63,553 bases of DNA from Solirubrobacterales bacterium (GTDB taxonomy: Bacteria > Actinomycetota > Thermoleophilia > Solirubrobacterales > 70-9): NCBI GenBank assembly GCA_030152805.1, contig JASLIG010000072.1, positions 1 through 63,553 of the forward strand. The letters are read 5' to 3'. A program made the translations under genes and the position numbers. The notes beneath the pieces were generated by a model. That model saw nothing but the letters and a program-made list of their open reading frames with translations, was not told the origin of the DNA and made no database searches. Numbering within the stretch: the stretch's first letter is position 1; every line of letters starts with the position of its first letter. Of this stretch, positions 16,856 through 25,088 are shown piece after piece.

Positions 16856-18259
16856 ATGGCTGACACGCGCCCCACCCGACTCGCGACCGCCGTAATGATC
16901 GGCGTGCTGGTGCTTACCCTGGCCGCCGCGGTCTGGTTCGCGCCCGAGGGCAACTGGGATCCGGCCCTGTTCGGGATCCTGCTCGTCTTCTCGATCTTCA
17001 GCTACGTGACGGCGGTGACGACCGCGTCGAAAGTCAAGGTCTCGGGCGCCTTCCTCGCCCTCGTCCTGGCGATGGTCTTCCTCGGCGGCCCGGCGGCGGC
17101 GCTGATCGGCGTCGCCACCAACGCGGTCGGCTGGTTCCGCTGGCGCGAAGAGCCGCAATACCTGCTCAACAACCTGGTCGCCTACGCGATCTTCCCCCTG
17201 GTCGCGGGGGTCGCCTTCCACGCGGTGATCGACGCGACCGGCCTAACCGCGTCGGACCCCATCTTCTACCTGCTCGTCTTCGCGCTCTTCCAGTTCGCTC
17301 TGGCGCTCAACTTCGTGCTGATCGCCAGCTACCACGTCTACGTCGGGCGCGCCACCTTCACCGACCAGCTGCGCGTATTGCCGGCGGTGATGCCGTCGGA
17401 GTTCGCCAGCGCCATGCTCGCCGTCGCGGTCGCCTTCATCTACCACGTGATCGGCATTGCCGCGATCGCGCTCTTCGGCGTCGTCCTGATCACCTTCCAG
17501 TACCTGCTCGGCCAGCTGCTGCTCTCCCAGCAGCGCGCCGACGAGCTGGAGCGGCGCAGCAAGCAGCTGGCCAGCTTCCAGGTCGGCATGTTGAGCGCGA
17601 TGCTGCGCACGCTCGACCTGCGCGATCAGATGACGGCGCGGCACAGCGCCGCGGTGGCGCGTTACTCGCGCGCGATCGCCCAGCGGGCCGGCTTCTCGCG
17701 CCAGGAGGAGGAGCTCGTCCACATCGCCGCGCTGCTGCACGACATCGGCAAGTTCATCCTGCCCGACCGCATCCTCAAGGCCAACGTGCCGCTCACCGAC
17801 GAGGACTGGATGCTGATCCGCCGCCACCCGCAGCAGGGTGCCCGCGTGGTCTCCTCGCTCGACGGCTACGGGCCGGTGGCCGACATCATCCTCGCCCACC
17901 ACGAGCGCATCGACGGCAAGGGCTACCCGCGCGGCCTCGCCGGCGACGACATCCCCGAACTGGCGCGGATCATCTCCGTCGCCGACACCTACGACGTGAT
18001 GACGGCGCGCGACTCCTACCGCACGCCGGTCTCGACCCACGAGGCGATGCTGGAGCTGCGCCGCGTCGCCGGCAAGCAGCTCGATCCCCGCTTCGTCGAG
18101 GTCTTCATCGAGCTGCTCGAGGGCAAGGACGTCTCCTTCCAGCACGGCGAGGCCGCCGACTTCGAGAAGGAGCTCGCGCTGGAGGCGCGGATCCAGGTCA
18201 CCGCCGACCCCGACGGTGGCAGCACCCGCTTCGGCGTCCCGGGCGTCAGCGTCGGCTAG
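16856..18259 (+). CDS. Membrane-bound HD-GYP domain phosphodiesterase
   Basis: A 467-aa protein. Residues 1-220 form about six to seven membrane helices (a MASE-like sensor), followed by a short coiled linker (QQRADELERRSKQLASFQ). The C-terminal HD-GYP domain has HDIGKF near residue 296, then HHERIDGKGYPRG near residue 347 and SVADTYDVMTA. HD-GYP enzymes hydrolyse cyclic di-GMP. All metal-binding His/Asp residues appear present, so activity is likely. A GAF-GGDEF cyclase, the opposing activity, is encoded 1.6 kb away on the other strand. The ATG at 16856 has no Shine-Dalgarno. Confidence 0.9.
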   Translation: MADTRPTRLATAVMIGVLVLTLAAAVWFAPEGNWDPALFGILLVFSIFSYVTAVTTASKVKVSGAFLALVLAMVFLGGPAAALIGVATNAVGWFRWREEPQYLLNNLVAYAIFPLVAGVAFHAVIDATGLTASDPIFYLLVFALFQFALALNFVLIASYHVYVGRATFTDQLRVLPAVMPSEFASAMLAVAVAFIYHVIGIAAIALFGVVLITFQYLLGQLLLSQQRADELERRSKQLASFQVGMLSAMLRTLDLRDQMTARHSAAVARYSRAIAQRAGFSRQEEELVHIAALLHDIGKFILPDRILKANVPLTDEDWMLIRRHPQQGARVVSSLDGYGPVADIILAHHERIDGKGYPRGLAGDDIPELARIISVADTYDVMTARDSYRTPVSTHEAMLELRRVAGKQLDPRFVEVFIELLEGKDVSFQHGEAADFEKELALEARIQVTADPDGGSTRFGVPGVSVG

Positions 18260-18288
18260 AAACCCGGGGCGATACCGTTGGCGGCGCG

Positions 18289-19323
18289 ATGCGCGCCGTC
18301 ACCTTTCAGGCGCCCGGCGAAGTCCGGGTCGAGGAAAAGCCCGATCCAGAGGTCCGGGCGGCTGACGAAGCGCTGGTGCGGGTCGAGGCAAGCGGTATCT
18401 GTGGCTCGGACCTGCACATCTTCCACGGGCGCGTGCCGGTCGAGGTCGGCTTCACGATCGGCCACGAGTTCGTCGGCACCGTGCTGGACGCGGGGCCCGA
18501 CGTCGAGCGGGTGGCGGTCGGCGACCGGGTGCTCGGCTGCTTCCACACTGCCTGCGCGACCTGCGTCCCCTGCCTGCGTGGCGACTACCACCGCTGCGAT
18601 CGCGGCCAGACCTTCGGCCACGGCTCCAAGCTCGGCGACCTGCAGGGGGCCCAGGCCGAGCAGCTGCTGGTCCCGCGCGCCAACCTCACCCTGCGGCGGG
18701 TGCCCGAGGGGATGTCGGACGAGGTCGCCCTCTTCGCTGGCGACGTGATGGGGACCGGCTACCACGCGGTTGCCCACGCCGGCATGCGCTCGGGTGACAC
18801 GGTCGCGGTGCTCGGCCTCGGGCCGGTCGGTCTCTGCGCCGTGCAGGCGGCGATCGCCGGCGGCGCGACCGAGGTCTTCGCGATCGACTCGGTCGAGCAG
18901 CGACTGGCGATGGCGAAGGAGTTCGGCGCCACCCCGGTTCACCTCAGCGAGGAGGAGCCGAAGAAGGTGGTGCGGGCGGCGACCGGAAAGCGCGGCGTCG
19001 ACGTCGTCGTCGACGCGGTCGGCGACCCGGGGCCGCTGGAGATGGCCGTCAGCCTTGCGCGCGACGCTGGCACCGTCTCGGGGATCGGCGCCTACGCCGG
19101 CCGCGGCGAGGTGCCGCTCGGCCTCGCCTGGCTCAAGGGCCTGACCCTGCGCCTCGGCCTCGCCAACGTGATCGCCCACGTCGACCGCGTGCTGGCGCTG
19201 ATCGAGGCCGGCAGGCTCGACCCCGCGCCGCTGGTCACACATCACATGAAGCTGGACGAGGCTGCTGACGCCTACGCCCTCTACGACCAACGCGAAGCCC
19301 TGAAGATCGTTCTTACTCCGTAG
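18289..19323 (+). CDS. Zinc-dependent alcohol dehydrogenase (MDR family)
   Basis: A 344-aa medium-chain dehydrogenase/reductase. Catalytic zinc ligands sit in ASGICGSDLH and GHEFVG. The structural zinc loop is CATCVPCLRGDYHRC (four Cys). The Rossmann motif is VAVLGLGPVGLCAVQ followed by AIDS, where the acidic residue suggests NAD specificity. The substrate is unknown. It lies 29 bp downstream of the HD-GYP gene on the same strand, without an obvious functional link. Its stop codon (TAG, 19321-19323) is the first triplet of a long inverted repeat. Confidence 0.9.
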   Translation: MRAVTFQAPGEVRVEEKPDPEVRAADEALVRVEASGICGSDLHIFHGRVPVEVGFTIGHEFVGTVLDAGPDVERVAVGDRVLGCFHTACATCVPCLRGDYHRCDRGQTFGHGSKLGDLQGAQAEQLLVPRANLTLRRVPEGMSDEVALFAGDVMGTGYHAVAHAGMRSGDTVAVLGLGPVGLCAVQAAIAGGATEVFAIDSVEQRLAMAKEFGATPVHLSEEEPKKVVRAATGKRGVDVVVDAVGDPGPLEMAVSLARDAGTVSGIGAYAGRGEVPLGLAWLKGLTLRLGLANVIAHVDRVLALIEAGRLDPAPLVTHHMKLDEAADAYALYDQREALKIVLTP

Positions 19324-19437
19324 GGCCTATCCCGGCAGGGGTTCCACTTAACTTTTCCGGTGGAGACGTATCTGCTGGCGCCGCAGGCTGCTGCCGGAAA
19401 AGTACAAGACGTTCCACCCCTGCCGGGATAGGCCCTA
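19321..19437. repeat. 117-bp nested inverted-repeat element
   Basis: The outer arms 19321-19342 and 19416-19437 are perfect 22-bp inverted repeats. The inner arms 19351-19360 and 19394-19403 (ACTTTTCCGG / CCGGAAAAGT) are perfect 10-bp repeats. The element begins in the stop codon of the dehydrogenase. It could be a transcription terminator, a REP-like element or a small non-autonomous mobile element. No other copy was noticed in the window. Confidence 0.7.
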
Positions 19438-19471
19438 TGCCTGAAACGCTCGAGGCCCTACAGTTGGCGAT

Positions 19472-19915
19472 GTGTGGGGGAAGGCGGCAGCGGGCGCTCT
19501 CGTAGCTGCGGTGACGCTCGTTGGCGCTGCGGCTGCGGCCGCCTGCTCCTGCGCGCCGCAGGCGCCGGGGGAGTCGTTGCGGGAGGCGGACGGGGCGGTC
19601 GTTGGGCGGTTGGTCAAGGTGCTGCCGCACGGGGCGCTGCAGGCGGTCTTCCGCTACGAAGTGCGCCATGTCTACAAGGGCGCCGACTCCATCGAAGCGG
19701 GGAAGATGCTGGACGTGCGCAGCGCACGCCGGGGCGCGGCCTGTGCGCTGCCGCGGCGCACCGGTCGCAGCTACGGGCTGTTCCTCTCCCGCGGCCAGGG
19801 GCGCTGGTTCGGTGGCATCTGCGGCGTGATCTCGCCCCGCAGGCTGCGGGTGGCCGCTCAGAACGAGCGAGTAGCGTCAGCCCGAGCGCCGGTAGAGCCG
19901 GTCCTTTGCGGCTAG
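19472..19915 (+). CDS. Secreted Cys-rich protein (TIMP/netrin-like OB-fold candidate)
   Basis: A 147-aa protein with a signal peptide (residues 1-24) and the mature start CSCAP, as in bacterial proteins with a TIMP-like fold (C-x-C at the mature N-terminus). It continues VVGRLVKVLPHGALQAVFRY, then HVYKGADSIEAGKMLDVRSA and YGLFLSRGQGRWFGGICGV. Four further cysteines could form disulfides. The function is unknown. TACAGT lies 7 nt before the GTG start, a leaderless layout. Its last 39 bp overlap the end of the convergent GGDEF gene. Confidence 0.65.
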   Translation: MWGKAAAGALVAAVTLVGAAAAAACSCAPQAPGESLREADGAVVGRLVKVLPHGALQAVFRYEVRHVYKGADSIEAGKMLDVRSARRGAACALPRRTGRSYGLFLSRGQGRWFGGICGVISPRRLRVAAQNERVASARAPVEPVLCG

Positions 19916-20845
19916 CAGCCGTTCGTCGGCGAGGGCGTGCAGGACAGCCGGATCGTCGTGCCCTTCGGCGACCCCGAACGACGCCCCGAGCGTGCCGTCC
20001 GACATGCCGATCTCGCGGATCGCCTTGCTCAACCGGACGGCGGCCCGTTCGGCGTCTTCGCGGCAGGTCTTCGGCATCAGCAGCGCGAACTCGTCGCCGC
20101 CGATGCGAAAGCCGTCGTCGGTGAGGCGCGACTCGTCGATCAGCGCGGCGACCTGCTGCAGGGCCCTGTCACCGGCGGGATGGCCGAGGCTGTCGTTGAT
20201 CTTCTTGAAGCCGTCGAGGTCGAGCAGGCAGAGCGAGAGCGGCCAGCCGTAGCGCGAAGCGCGGGCGATCTCGACCGGCAGGCGTTCCTCGTAAGCACGG
20301 CGGTTGGGCAGCCCGGTCAGGCCGTCGTGGCGAGCGCCATGCATCTCGGCGGCGAAGATGCTGGCGTGGGACATGTGGGCGGCGATCAGCTCGCTGAGCA
20401 GCTCCAGAGTCTCGACGTCGCTGTCGCCGAAGTTGTGGGGGTGGGGGGAGTAGACCTTGAGCACGCCGACCGTCTCGCCCTGGTGGATCAGCGGCACGCA
20501 GAGCATCGAGCGGGCGTTGACCCGCTTGCAGGCCTCGGCGTCGACGCGCGGATCGATCGACGTGTCGTCGCTGCGCAGCACTCGCTCCTCGCGGACGCAA
20601 CGACCGGAGAGGCTGGCGTCAATCTTCAGGCGCACTCCGAGGAACGGCGTCGCCTCGCCCGTCGTCACGCGGTAGACCATCTCGTCGCCGTCGGCGATCT
20701 CAATCACCCCGGCGCTTGCGCCGGTCAGCTCCTGACCCCGCGACGCGATCAGTTTCATCACTGCCTCGAGGTCGAGGTCGCTCGCCGCGATCTCGGTCTG
20801 CGTCTCGATGATCGCCCGCAGGTGCTCGGCGCTTGCCTGGCTCAT
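19877..20845 (-). CDS. GAF-GGDEF diguanylate cyclase
   Basis: A 322-aa soluble protein. An N-terminal GAF sensor domain spans about residues 20-165 (GVIEIADGDEMVYRVTTGEA, SMLCVPLIHQGETVGVLKVY). A GGDEF domain follows (HDGLTGLPNRRAYEE, LLDLDGFKKINDSLGH, RIGGDEFALL). The active-site GGDEF is canonical, so synthesis of cyclic di-GMP is expected; no RxxD inhibitory site was identified with confidence. It may act against the nearby HD-GYP phosphodiesterase. An A/T-rich palindrome lies just upstream of the start. Confidence 0.92.
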   Translation of the reverse strand: MSQASAEHLRAIIETQTEIAASDLDLEAVMKLIASRGQELTGASAGVIEIADGDEMVYRVTTGEATPFLGVRLKIDASLSGRCVREERVLRSDDTSIDPRVDAEACKRVNARSMLCVPLIHQGETVGVLKVYSPHPHNFGDSDVETLELLSELIAAHMSHASIFAAEMHGARHDGLTGLPNRRAYEERLPVEIARASRYGWPLSLCLLDLDGFKKINDSLGHPAGDRALQQVAALIDESRLTDDGFRIGGDEFALLMPKTCREDAERAAVRLSKAIREIGMSDGTLGASFGVAEGHDDPAVLHALADERLLAAKDRLYRRSG

Positions 20846-20870
20846 CTCGGCCTCTATCGGCCGCGCCCTA

Positions 20871-20882
20871 CTAAATATTTAG
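20871..20882. promoter_or_regulatory. A/T-rich palindrome upstream of the GGDEF gene
   Basis: CTAAATATTTAG is a perfect 12-bp palindrome 26 bp before the GGDEF start codon in very G+C-rich surroundings. It is a likely promoter or operator. Confidence 0.35.
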
Positions 20883-20912
20883 GTCCGGGATGAGGCGGCC
20901 CGGCGTGGCGAG

Positions 20913-21695
20913 CTAGGCGGCTGCGGCGAGCGCGACCGGCCGGCGGTGCCGGCGGTACGTCTCTTCAACCCAGCGGTAGCCGGGGCGCTTGCTCAGCGGC
21001 TCGCGGAAGCTCTCCAATCCCGCCGGGGGCGGTTCGTCGACTGAGAGCGGGCCCTCGGCGGGCAGGACCAGCGGGTAGAAGAGCGCCGCAGCGCTGAGAT
21101 CGGCGACGCTGAACGAGTCGCCGACGAGGTAATCGCCGGAGCCGAGCTCCGCCTCGAGGCGGTCGAGGGCGGCGACGACCTTCTCCCGGGCGAGTTCGGC
21201 AGACGCCTCGTCGCGGACTCCGAAGCGGAGGCCGGTGTAGGTGCGCGCGTAGGTGACGGCGGCGCTGCCGATGCCGGTCAGCGGCCCCGGGGTGGTGCGC
21301 TCGATCACGGCCTGGAAGCGCTCGCCGTCCTTGCTCAGCTCGTGGAAGGCGAGCAGGCGCAGGTGCGGTCCCAGCTCCTCGTCGAAGAAGTCCTCCAGCT
21401 CGAGCGCTCGGCGGCGCAGCTCGGGATCTGCCGGGTAGAGGGCCGGCTCGGGATAGCGTCCCTCCAGCGCGGCGATGATCTCGGTCGAGTCGCCGATCCG
21501 CCGCCCGTCGATCTCGAGCACTGGGTAGGTGTGGCTGGTGCCGCGGGTCAGCCAGAGCGAGGCCGGTATGTGCAGGCCCGGCACCGGAACGGCGCGGCGG
21601 GTGTGCGGCACACGCTTGTGGTCGAGCACCCAGCGTGCCTTCTCGCTGTAGTGCGAGACGTTGATGTGCCAGAGGGTGGGGGTAGAGCCGCTCAT
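20913..21695 (-). CDS. Glutathione S-transferase family protein
   Basis: A 260-aa protein with an N-terminal thioredoxin-like domain (LWHINVSHYSEKARWVLDHK, then TYPVLEIDGRRIGDSTEII with the cis-Pro and the ST binding motif) and a helical C-terminal domain (YLVGDSFSVADLSAAALFYP). In actinobacteria lacking glutathione such proteins may use another thiol. The substrate is unknown. The ATG at 21695 is chosen as the start of the GST fold; the frame is open further upstream to 21947 but that part overlaps the divergent dehydratase gene. Confidence 0.85.
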   Translation of the reverse strand: MSGSTPTLWHINVSHYSEKARWVLDHKRVPHTRRAVPVPGLHIPASLWLTRGTSHTYPVLEIDGRRIGDSTEIIAALEGRYPEPALYPADPELRRRALELEDFFDEELGPHLRLLAFHELSKDGERFQAVIERTTPGPLTGIGSAAVTYARTYTGLRFGVRDEASAELAREKVVAALDRLEAELGSGDYLVGDSFSVADLSAAALFYPLVLPAEGPLSVDEPPPAGLESFREPLSKRPGYRWVEETYRRHRRPVALAAAA

Positions 21696-21731
21696 TGCGT
21701 CCGCGCTTTCGCCATGCCAGCATAGCCCTGG

Positions 21732-22019
21732 ATGACGCTTCTGGACGACGCGGAGATCGAAGCGAAGCTGGCGCGGCTGCCGGGCTGGGAGCGCCGCGGC
21801 GAGGCGATCGCCAAGCGCTTCGGCTGCGGCGACTTCGTCGGTTCGGTGCGCTTTGCCAGCAGCCTGGTTGAGCCGGCCGAGGCGATGGGCCACCACCCCG
21901 ACCTGGAGATCTCCTGGGACACGGTGACGGTGACGATCTCCACCCACTCCGAGGGCGGTCTCACCGCCGCCGACTTCGAGTTGGCGGGGAAGGTCGACGC
22001 CCTATCGCCGACGAGTTGA
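21732..22019 (+). CDS. 4a-hydroxytetrahydrobiopterin dehydratase (PCD/DCoH)
   Basis: A 95-aa protein of the pterin-4a-carbinolamine dehydratase family, about full length. It has the signature GHHPDLEISWDTVTVTI followed by STHSEGGLTAADFELA, with the active-site H-H-P, W, H and D. It recycles the pterin cofactor after aromatic amino-acid hydroxylation. Its stop overlaps the TTG start of the ArfB gene. It is divergent from the GST gene with a 36-bp gap. Confidence 0.92.
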   Translation: MTLLDDAEIEAKLARLPGWERRGEAIAKRFGCGDFVGSVRFASSLVEPAEAMGHHPDLEISWDTVTVTISTHSEGGLTAADFELAGKVDALSPTS

Positions 22020-22417
22020 GAATCGATGCGGGGCTCTCGATCCCGCTGGCCGAGGTCGAGCTGCGCGCCAGCCGCTCCTCGGGGCCCGGTGGCCAGCACG
22101 CCAACGTGACCGCCTCGCGGGTGGAAGCCGTCTTCGACGTCGAGGCCTCGCGGGCGCTCGACGAGCGCCAGCGCGAGGCGCTGCTCGGCAGGGGAGGGTC
22201 GCTGATCACCGCCGTCTCCCAGGACGCCCGGGGCCAGGCCCGCAACCGCGAACTGGCACTGCGGCGGCTGGCGGAGAAGATCGCCGCCGGCCTGCGCGAG
22301 CCCCCGCGCCGGCGCCCGACCCGGCCGACCCGCGCCTCACGCGAGAAGCGGTTGGAAGAGAAGCGGCGGGCAGGCGAACGCAAGCGAGTCCGGCGGCGGC
22401 CGAGCGGGGAGTGGTGA
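22016..22417 (+). CDS. arfB: Alternative ribosome-rescue factor ArfB (GGQ-type peptidyl-tRNA hydrolase)
   Basis: A 133-aa protein with the class-I release-factor-like catalytic domain: SRSSGPGGQHANVTASRVE carries GGQ, the peptidyl-tRNA hydrolysis motif. The C-terminal tail from about residue 95 is very basic (RRRPTRPTRASREKRLEEKR), as needed to enter the mRNA channel of stalled ribosomes. It starts with TTG overlapping the previous stop. The next gene begins 3 bp downstream, so the run is an operon. Confidence 0.92.
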   Translation: MRIDAGLSIPLAEVELRASRSSGPGGQHANVTASRVEAVFDVEASRALDERQREALLGRGGSLITAVSQDARGQARNRELALRRLAEKIAAGLREPPRRRPTRPTRASREKRLEEKRRAGERKRVRRRPSGEW

Positions 22418-22420
22418 ACG

Positions 22421-22768
22421 GTGGCCAAGCGCAAGCAGCGACGGCCGCGGCAGAAGGTGCCGACGGTCGACTACGTCGACGAGGAGGGCAACACCCTGAC
22501 CCTGCGCCGCTCGCTGAGCGCCGGCACGATCGCCAAGCTCGGCGAGGGCCCGGCCACCGCAGCGACCTCGCGGGAAGACGCGTGGCACCGCCGCTCGGAG
22601 CTGCTCTTCGAGCGTCTCGCGGTGCGCTGGGAGATCGCCGGCCTCCCCCTCAGCGACCAGAAGACGCTGCTTGGCCGATACCGGATGGCGGACCCCTCGA
22701 CGCAGCAGTGGGTTCGCGAGACGATCGCCCGGCACCTGGAGCGACACATTCCGGAGCTGGCCGGGTAG
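22421..22768 (+). CDS. Hypothetical protein (115 aa)
   Basis: A basic N-terminus (VAKRKQRRPRQKVP) is followed by a short beta-type stretch (DYVDEEGNTLTLRRSLSA) and a helical C-terminal half (EDAWHRRSELLFERLAVRWE, STQQWVRETIARHLERH). No family recognised. It starts with GTG 3 bp after the arfB stop and precedes the VOC gene by 31 bp. Codon pattern and operon position support it. A nucleic-acid or ribosome-linked role is only a guess from the basic N-terminus and the arfB neighbour. Confidence 0.7.
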   Translation: MAKRKQRRPRQKVPTVDYVDEEGNTLTLRRSLSAGTIAKLGEGPATAATSREDAWHRRSELLFERLAVRWEIAGLPLSDQKTLLGRYRMADPSTQQWVRETIARHLERHIPELAG

Positions 22769-22799
22769 CAGCACGGAGAAGCAAGACGAAAGGAGCGAC

Positions 22800-23186
22800 A
22801 TGTTCGCGAACACGAAAGCGACCAACGGCTTCGCGGTCGACGACATCGAGGCGGCGAAGAAGTTCTACGGCGAGACGCTGGGACTGGGCGTGACGACGAT
22901 GAGCGAGGAGTTCGGCGTCACCACGATCCAGCTCGCCGGCGGTCGCGACACCCTGATGTACGCCAAGCCCGACTTCGAGCCGGCGACCTACACGATCCTC
23001 AACTTCGAAGTCGACGACATCGACGCCGCCGTCGACGAGCTCGCCGCCCGCGGGGTGAGCTTCGAGCGCTACGACGGCTTCGACCAGGACGAGAAGGGCG
23101 TCGCGCGCGGCCAGGGCCCCGACATCGCCTGGTTCAAGGACCCCGCCGGCAACATCCTCTCGGTGCTGCAGCAGCCGGCCGGCTAG
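22800..23186 (+). CDS. VOC family protein (glyoxalase/bleomycin-resistance fold)
   Basis: A 128-aa protein with two beta-alpha-beta-beta-beta modules: NGFAVDDIEAAKKFYGETLG and LNFEVDDIDAAVDELAARGV, closing with AWFKDPAGNILSVLQ, where Glu is replaced by Asn-Ile-Leu in the usual DPxGNxxxL ending. VOC proteins include lyases, dioxygenases and binding proteins; no specific reaction can be given. The ATG at 22800 has AAGGAGCG just upstream. Confidence 0.88.
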   Translation: MFANTKATNGFAVDDIEAAKKFYGETLGLGVTTMSEEFGVTTIQLAGGRDTLMYAKPDFEPATYTILNFEVDDIDAAVDELAARGVSFERYDGFDQDEKGVARGQGPDIAWFKDPAGNILSVLQQPAG

Positions 23187-23188
23187 GC

Positions 23189-23464
23189 TCAGCCGCCCAG
23201 CAGCTTGGCCTTCTGGGCGGCGAACTCCTCCTCGGTGAGGATTCCCTGGGCCTTCAGTTCGCCTAGCTCCTTGAGCTGATCGATCGTCGACTGCCCGCCT
23301 CCGGCTGGGGCGGGCGGCGCTGCCGCCGCCGGAGCGGGGGTCTGCTGGGGATCTTCCTGCTGCGCCCAGCGCTCGGCTTGACGGCGCGAGACGCGGTTGC
23401 TGACGGCGGTTGCGGTCCCGGCGACGACCGCCGTTCGCGCCACTCCTCGAAGCAGTCCTGGCAT
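23189..23464 (-). CDS. SHOCT-domain small protein
   Basis: A 91-aa protein with a basic N-terminus (MPGLLRGVARTAVVAGTATA), an Ala/Pro-rich linker and a C-terminal SHOCT domain (TIDQLKELGELKAQGILTEE then EFAAQKAKLLGG). SHOCT domains are short helical modules often attached to membrane or oligomerising proteins. It lies 13 bp downstream of the DUF6325-type gene; such pairs recur in actinobacteria. The ATG at 23464 is chosen; the longer open frame has no RBS. Confidence 0.85.
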   Translation of the reverse strand: MPGLLRGVARTAVVAGTATAVSNRVSRRQAERWAQQEDPQQTPAPAAAAPPAPAGGGQSTIDQLKELGELKAQGILTEEEFAAQKAKLLGG

Positions 23465-23477
23465 GACGGTCTCCTCT

Positions 23478-23900
23478 CTACTCGGAATCCGCCTCGGCCG
23501 CGTCGAGCGCGGCGAGGACGGCCTGGATTGGGATGCGGCCACTGGCGACCAGCTGGCCACCCGAGCGGCGCACCGCGGCGGCGAAGGGCGCCGCCCAGCG
23601 GTTCTCGAAGACGAGCAGGGCGGCGGAGGTGCCGGGCTCGAGCGCGCTGCCGGCCTCGTCGATGTCCTCGTCGGAGAGCAGCCCGGAAGCGGCGCCCTCG
23701 AAGGTAGCGAAGGCATCGACCGCATCGCCCAGGTCGGAGATCTCCAGGGCCGCGACGGAGCCGTCCTCGTCCTTGGCGATGAAGGCGAGGTCAAGGACGC
23801 GGATCAGGCCACGGTCGACGAGGTCGATCAGATGCGGCATCGCCTCGCCAGTCGGCTGCCGGCCCGGCCACTCGACCAGCAGGTAGTCGATCGGGCCCAT
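23478..23900 (-). CDS. DUF6325-type protein
   Basis: A 140-aa protein from the ATG at 23900, opening with MGPIDYLLVEWPG, then GLIRVLDLAFIAKDEDGSVA, GLLSDEDIDEAGSALEPGTS and AALLVFENRWAAPFAAAV. This is the small DUF1269/DUF6325-like family, thought to be stress-associated and often next to SHOCT proteins. In-frame ATGs at 23942 and 23981 are possible alternative starts. It is upstream of the SHOCT gene in a two-gene unit. Confidence 0.8.
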   Translation of the reverse strand: MGPIDYLLVEWPGRQPTGEAMPHLIDLVDRGLIRVLDLAFIAKDEDGSVAALEISDLGDAVDAFATFEGAASGLLSDEDIDEAGSALEPGTSAALLVFENRWAAPFAAAVRRSGGQLVASGRIPIQAVLAALDAAEADSE

Positions 23901-24079
23901 CTCACTCAACTCATCACCGGTCAACCTGACCCCTTTCTCCATCGAGTTTTTCGCGCCGGTCGGCCCGGCTGCGGGGACCATAGCGGCGCGGGCTGCCAGG
24001 CGCAGGCTCTTTGCGGGGCCTCAGTTTTCGAACGGGCTGGATGACCTAGTTTGCAAAGAAATACTTAAATGCACCACTA

Positions 24080-24871
24080 ATGCCAGCGAAGCCCTCAGGG
24101 GAGGAGAGCGCCGAGGCGAGGCGGGGGAGCCGTCGAAAGTGGCTGATCGGCGTCACGACCGCAGTCCTCGTCGGAGGACTTACCGCGGTCGCGGCTGGGC
24201 TAGGAGAGAAGGCCGTTGATGCGATTCCGAGCGGGGATCCCGCGCTCCTGGCCTATGGCGTGGAAGAGCAGGGAACGGAATGTGGCGCGGCCACCTATTT
24301 GCCGGGCGCCAAGGCCACGGCGACAATTGAGGGCAGCCCACCGTTCTCCCTCGAAGAATGGGACCGCTTTCGGCGCCAGCCCGGAGCGGCGTACGCGGGC
24401 AGCGATCTCGTACAGATCTCGATCCAGGGAGAGTCGGCGAGGACGGTCACCTTGACCGGGATTGAGTTCGAGGTCGTCCGCCGGGAGCGCGAGGACGGGG
24501 CAACTTTCTCCGCCGCCTGTGGCGATGCCCTGCGCGGCCGCGGCCTCGAGGTGGACCTCGAGGCCGATCCTCCCCGGATCGTCTCGTCCAACGAGACCTT
24601 GGAAGGGGTTGTCACGGCCAGCCCCTCCGAAAACGTCGATACATCCCCGATCTCCTTTCCCTGGACCGTCTCGCTCACCGATCCACTCCTTCTCTACGTG
24701 CTCACGACCGCACGCTCGTGCGACTGCACCTGGACCGCCCATATTCCGTGGGTCAGCGGCAGTGAGAAGGGCACGATTCAGATCGACAACGGGGGAGCCG
24801 GCTACCGCGTCGTGGGCAGCGAGGGTCTCACTGGCTTCAGCTCGACCGGCGAAGACTGGAGGCGATACTGA
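24080..24871 (+). CDS. Single-span membrane-anchored hypothetical protein
   Basis: A 263-aa protein: a polar N-terminus, one membrane segment (WLIGVTTAVLVGGLTAVAAG, residues 21-40) and an extracytoplasmic beta-rich domain with Cys pairs (EQGTECGAATY, TFSAACGDAL, ARSCDCTWTAHI). Similar orphan proteins are common in soil actinobacteria; the function is unknown. The start is preceded by an A/T-rich stretch (AAAGAAATACTTAAATGC) that may be the promoter. It is the last chromosomal gene before the tRNA-derived repeats. Confidence 0.65.
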   Translation: MPAKPSGEESAEARRGSRRKWLIGVTTAVLVGGLTAVAAGLGEKAVDAIPSGDPALLAYGVEEQGTECGAATYLPGAKATATIEGSPPFSLEEWDRFRRQPGAAYAGSDLVQISIQGESARTVTLTGIEFEVVRREREDGATFSAACGDALRGRGLEVDLEADPPRIVSSNETLEGVVTASPSENVDTSPISFPWTVSLTDPLLLYVLTTARSCDCTWTAHIPWVSGSEKGTIQIDNGGAGYRVVGSEGLTGFSSTGEDWRRY

Positions 24872-24933
24872 CGCGCCCACCGGTCAGAGCCGTCTGGGGA
24901 GCGCGACCGAAAGGGCGACTCAGCGACCGAGAT

Positions 24934-24963
24934 CGATGGGTGCGGTTGGTTCGAACCAGCGAC
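24934..24963. repeat. Degraded tRNA-Val-derived attachment site (att A)
   Basis: The 30 bp resemble the 3' end and T-arm of the tRNA-Val at 59969-60040 (CGATGGGTGCGG, then TTCGAACCAGCGAC) with a few changes. The sequence just upstream can be translated as GDSATEIDGCGW, like the integrase tail that precedes the other copies. It is probably the oldest of the series of att scars. Confidence 0.55.
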
Positions 24964-25009
24964 ACAGCGGACAGCTAATCGCGTCCAAGCAGACGGGGCG
25001 AGAACTCTC

Positions 25010-25060
25010 CTGACTTGTCTGTAGATCTGTTCTTCGTCGCCGTAGGCACCTTGAGCCCTA
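25010..25060 (-). pseudogene. Fragment of a RelE/ParE-like toxin gene
   Basis: The complement can be translated to AYGDEEQIYRQVRRVL, nearly identical to the C-terminal YGDEDQIYRQVGQALERL of the intact toxin at 26402-26767. The rest of the gene is missing. Together with the fragment at 25660-25778 it shows that the module now at 26.2-27.1 kb was once present here too. Confidence 0.6.
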
Positions 25061-25088
25061 CTGGGCACTGGTGCCTGCGACGAGCGAC

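Noticed and set aside
23982..24079. Second LexA box near TTTTCGAACGGGCTGG
   Set aside because: Only one half-site (CGAAC) is present; the mirror half is absent.
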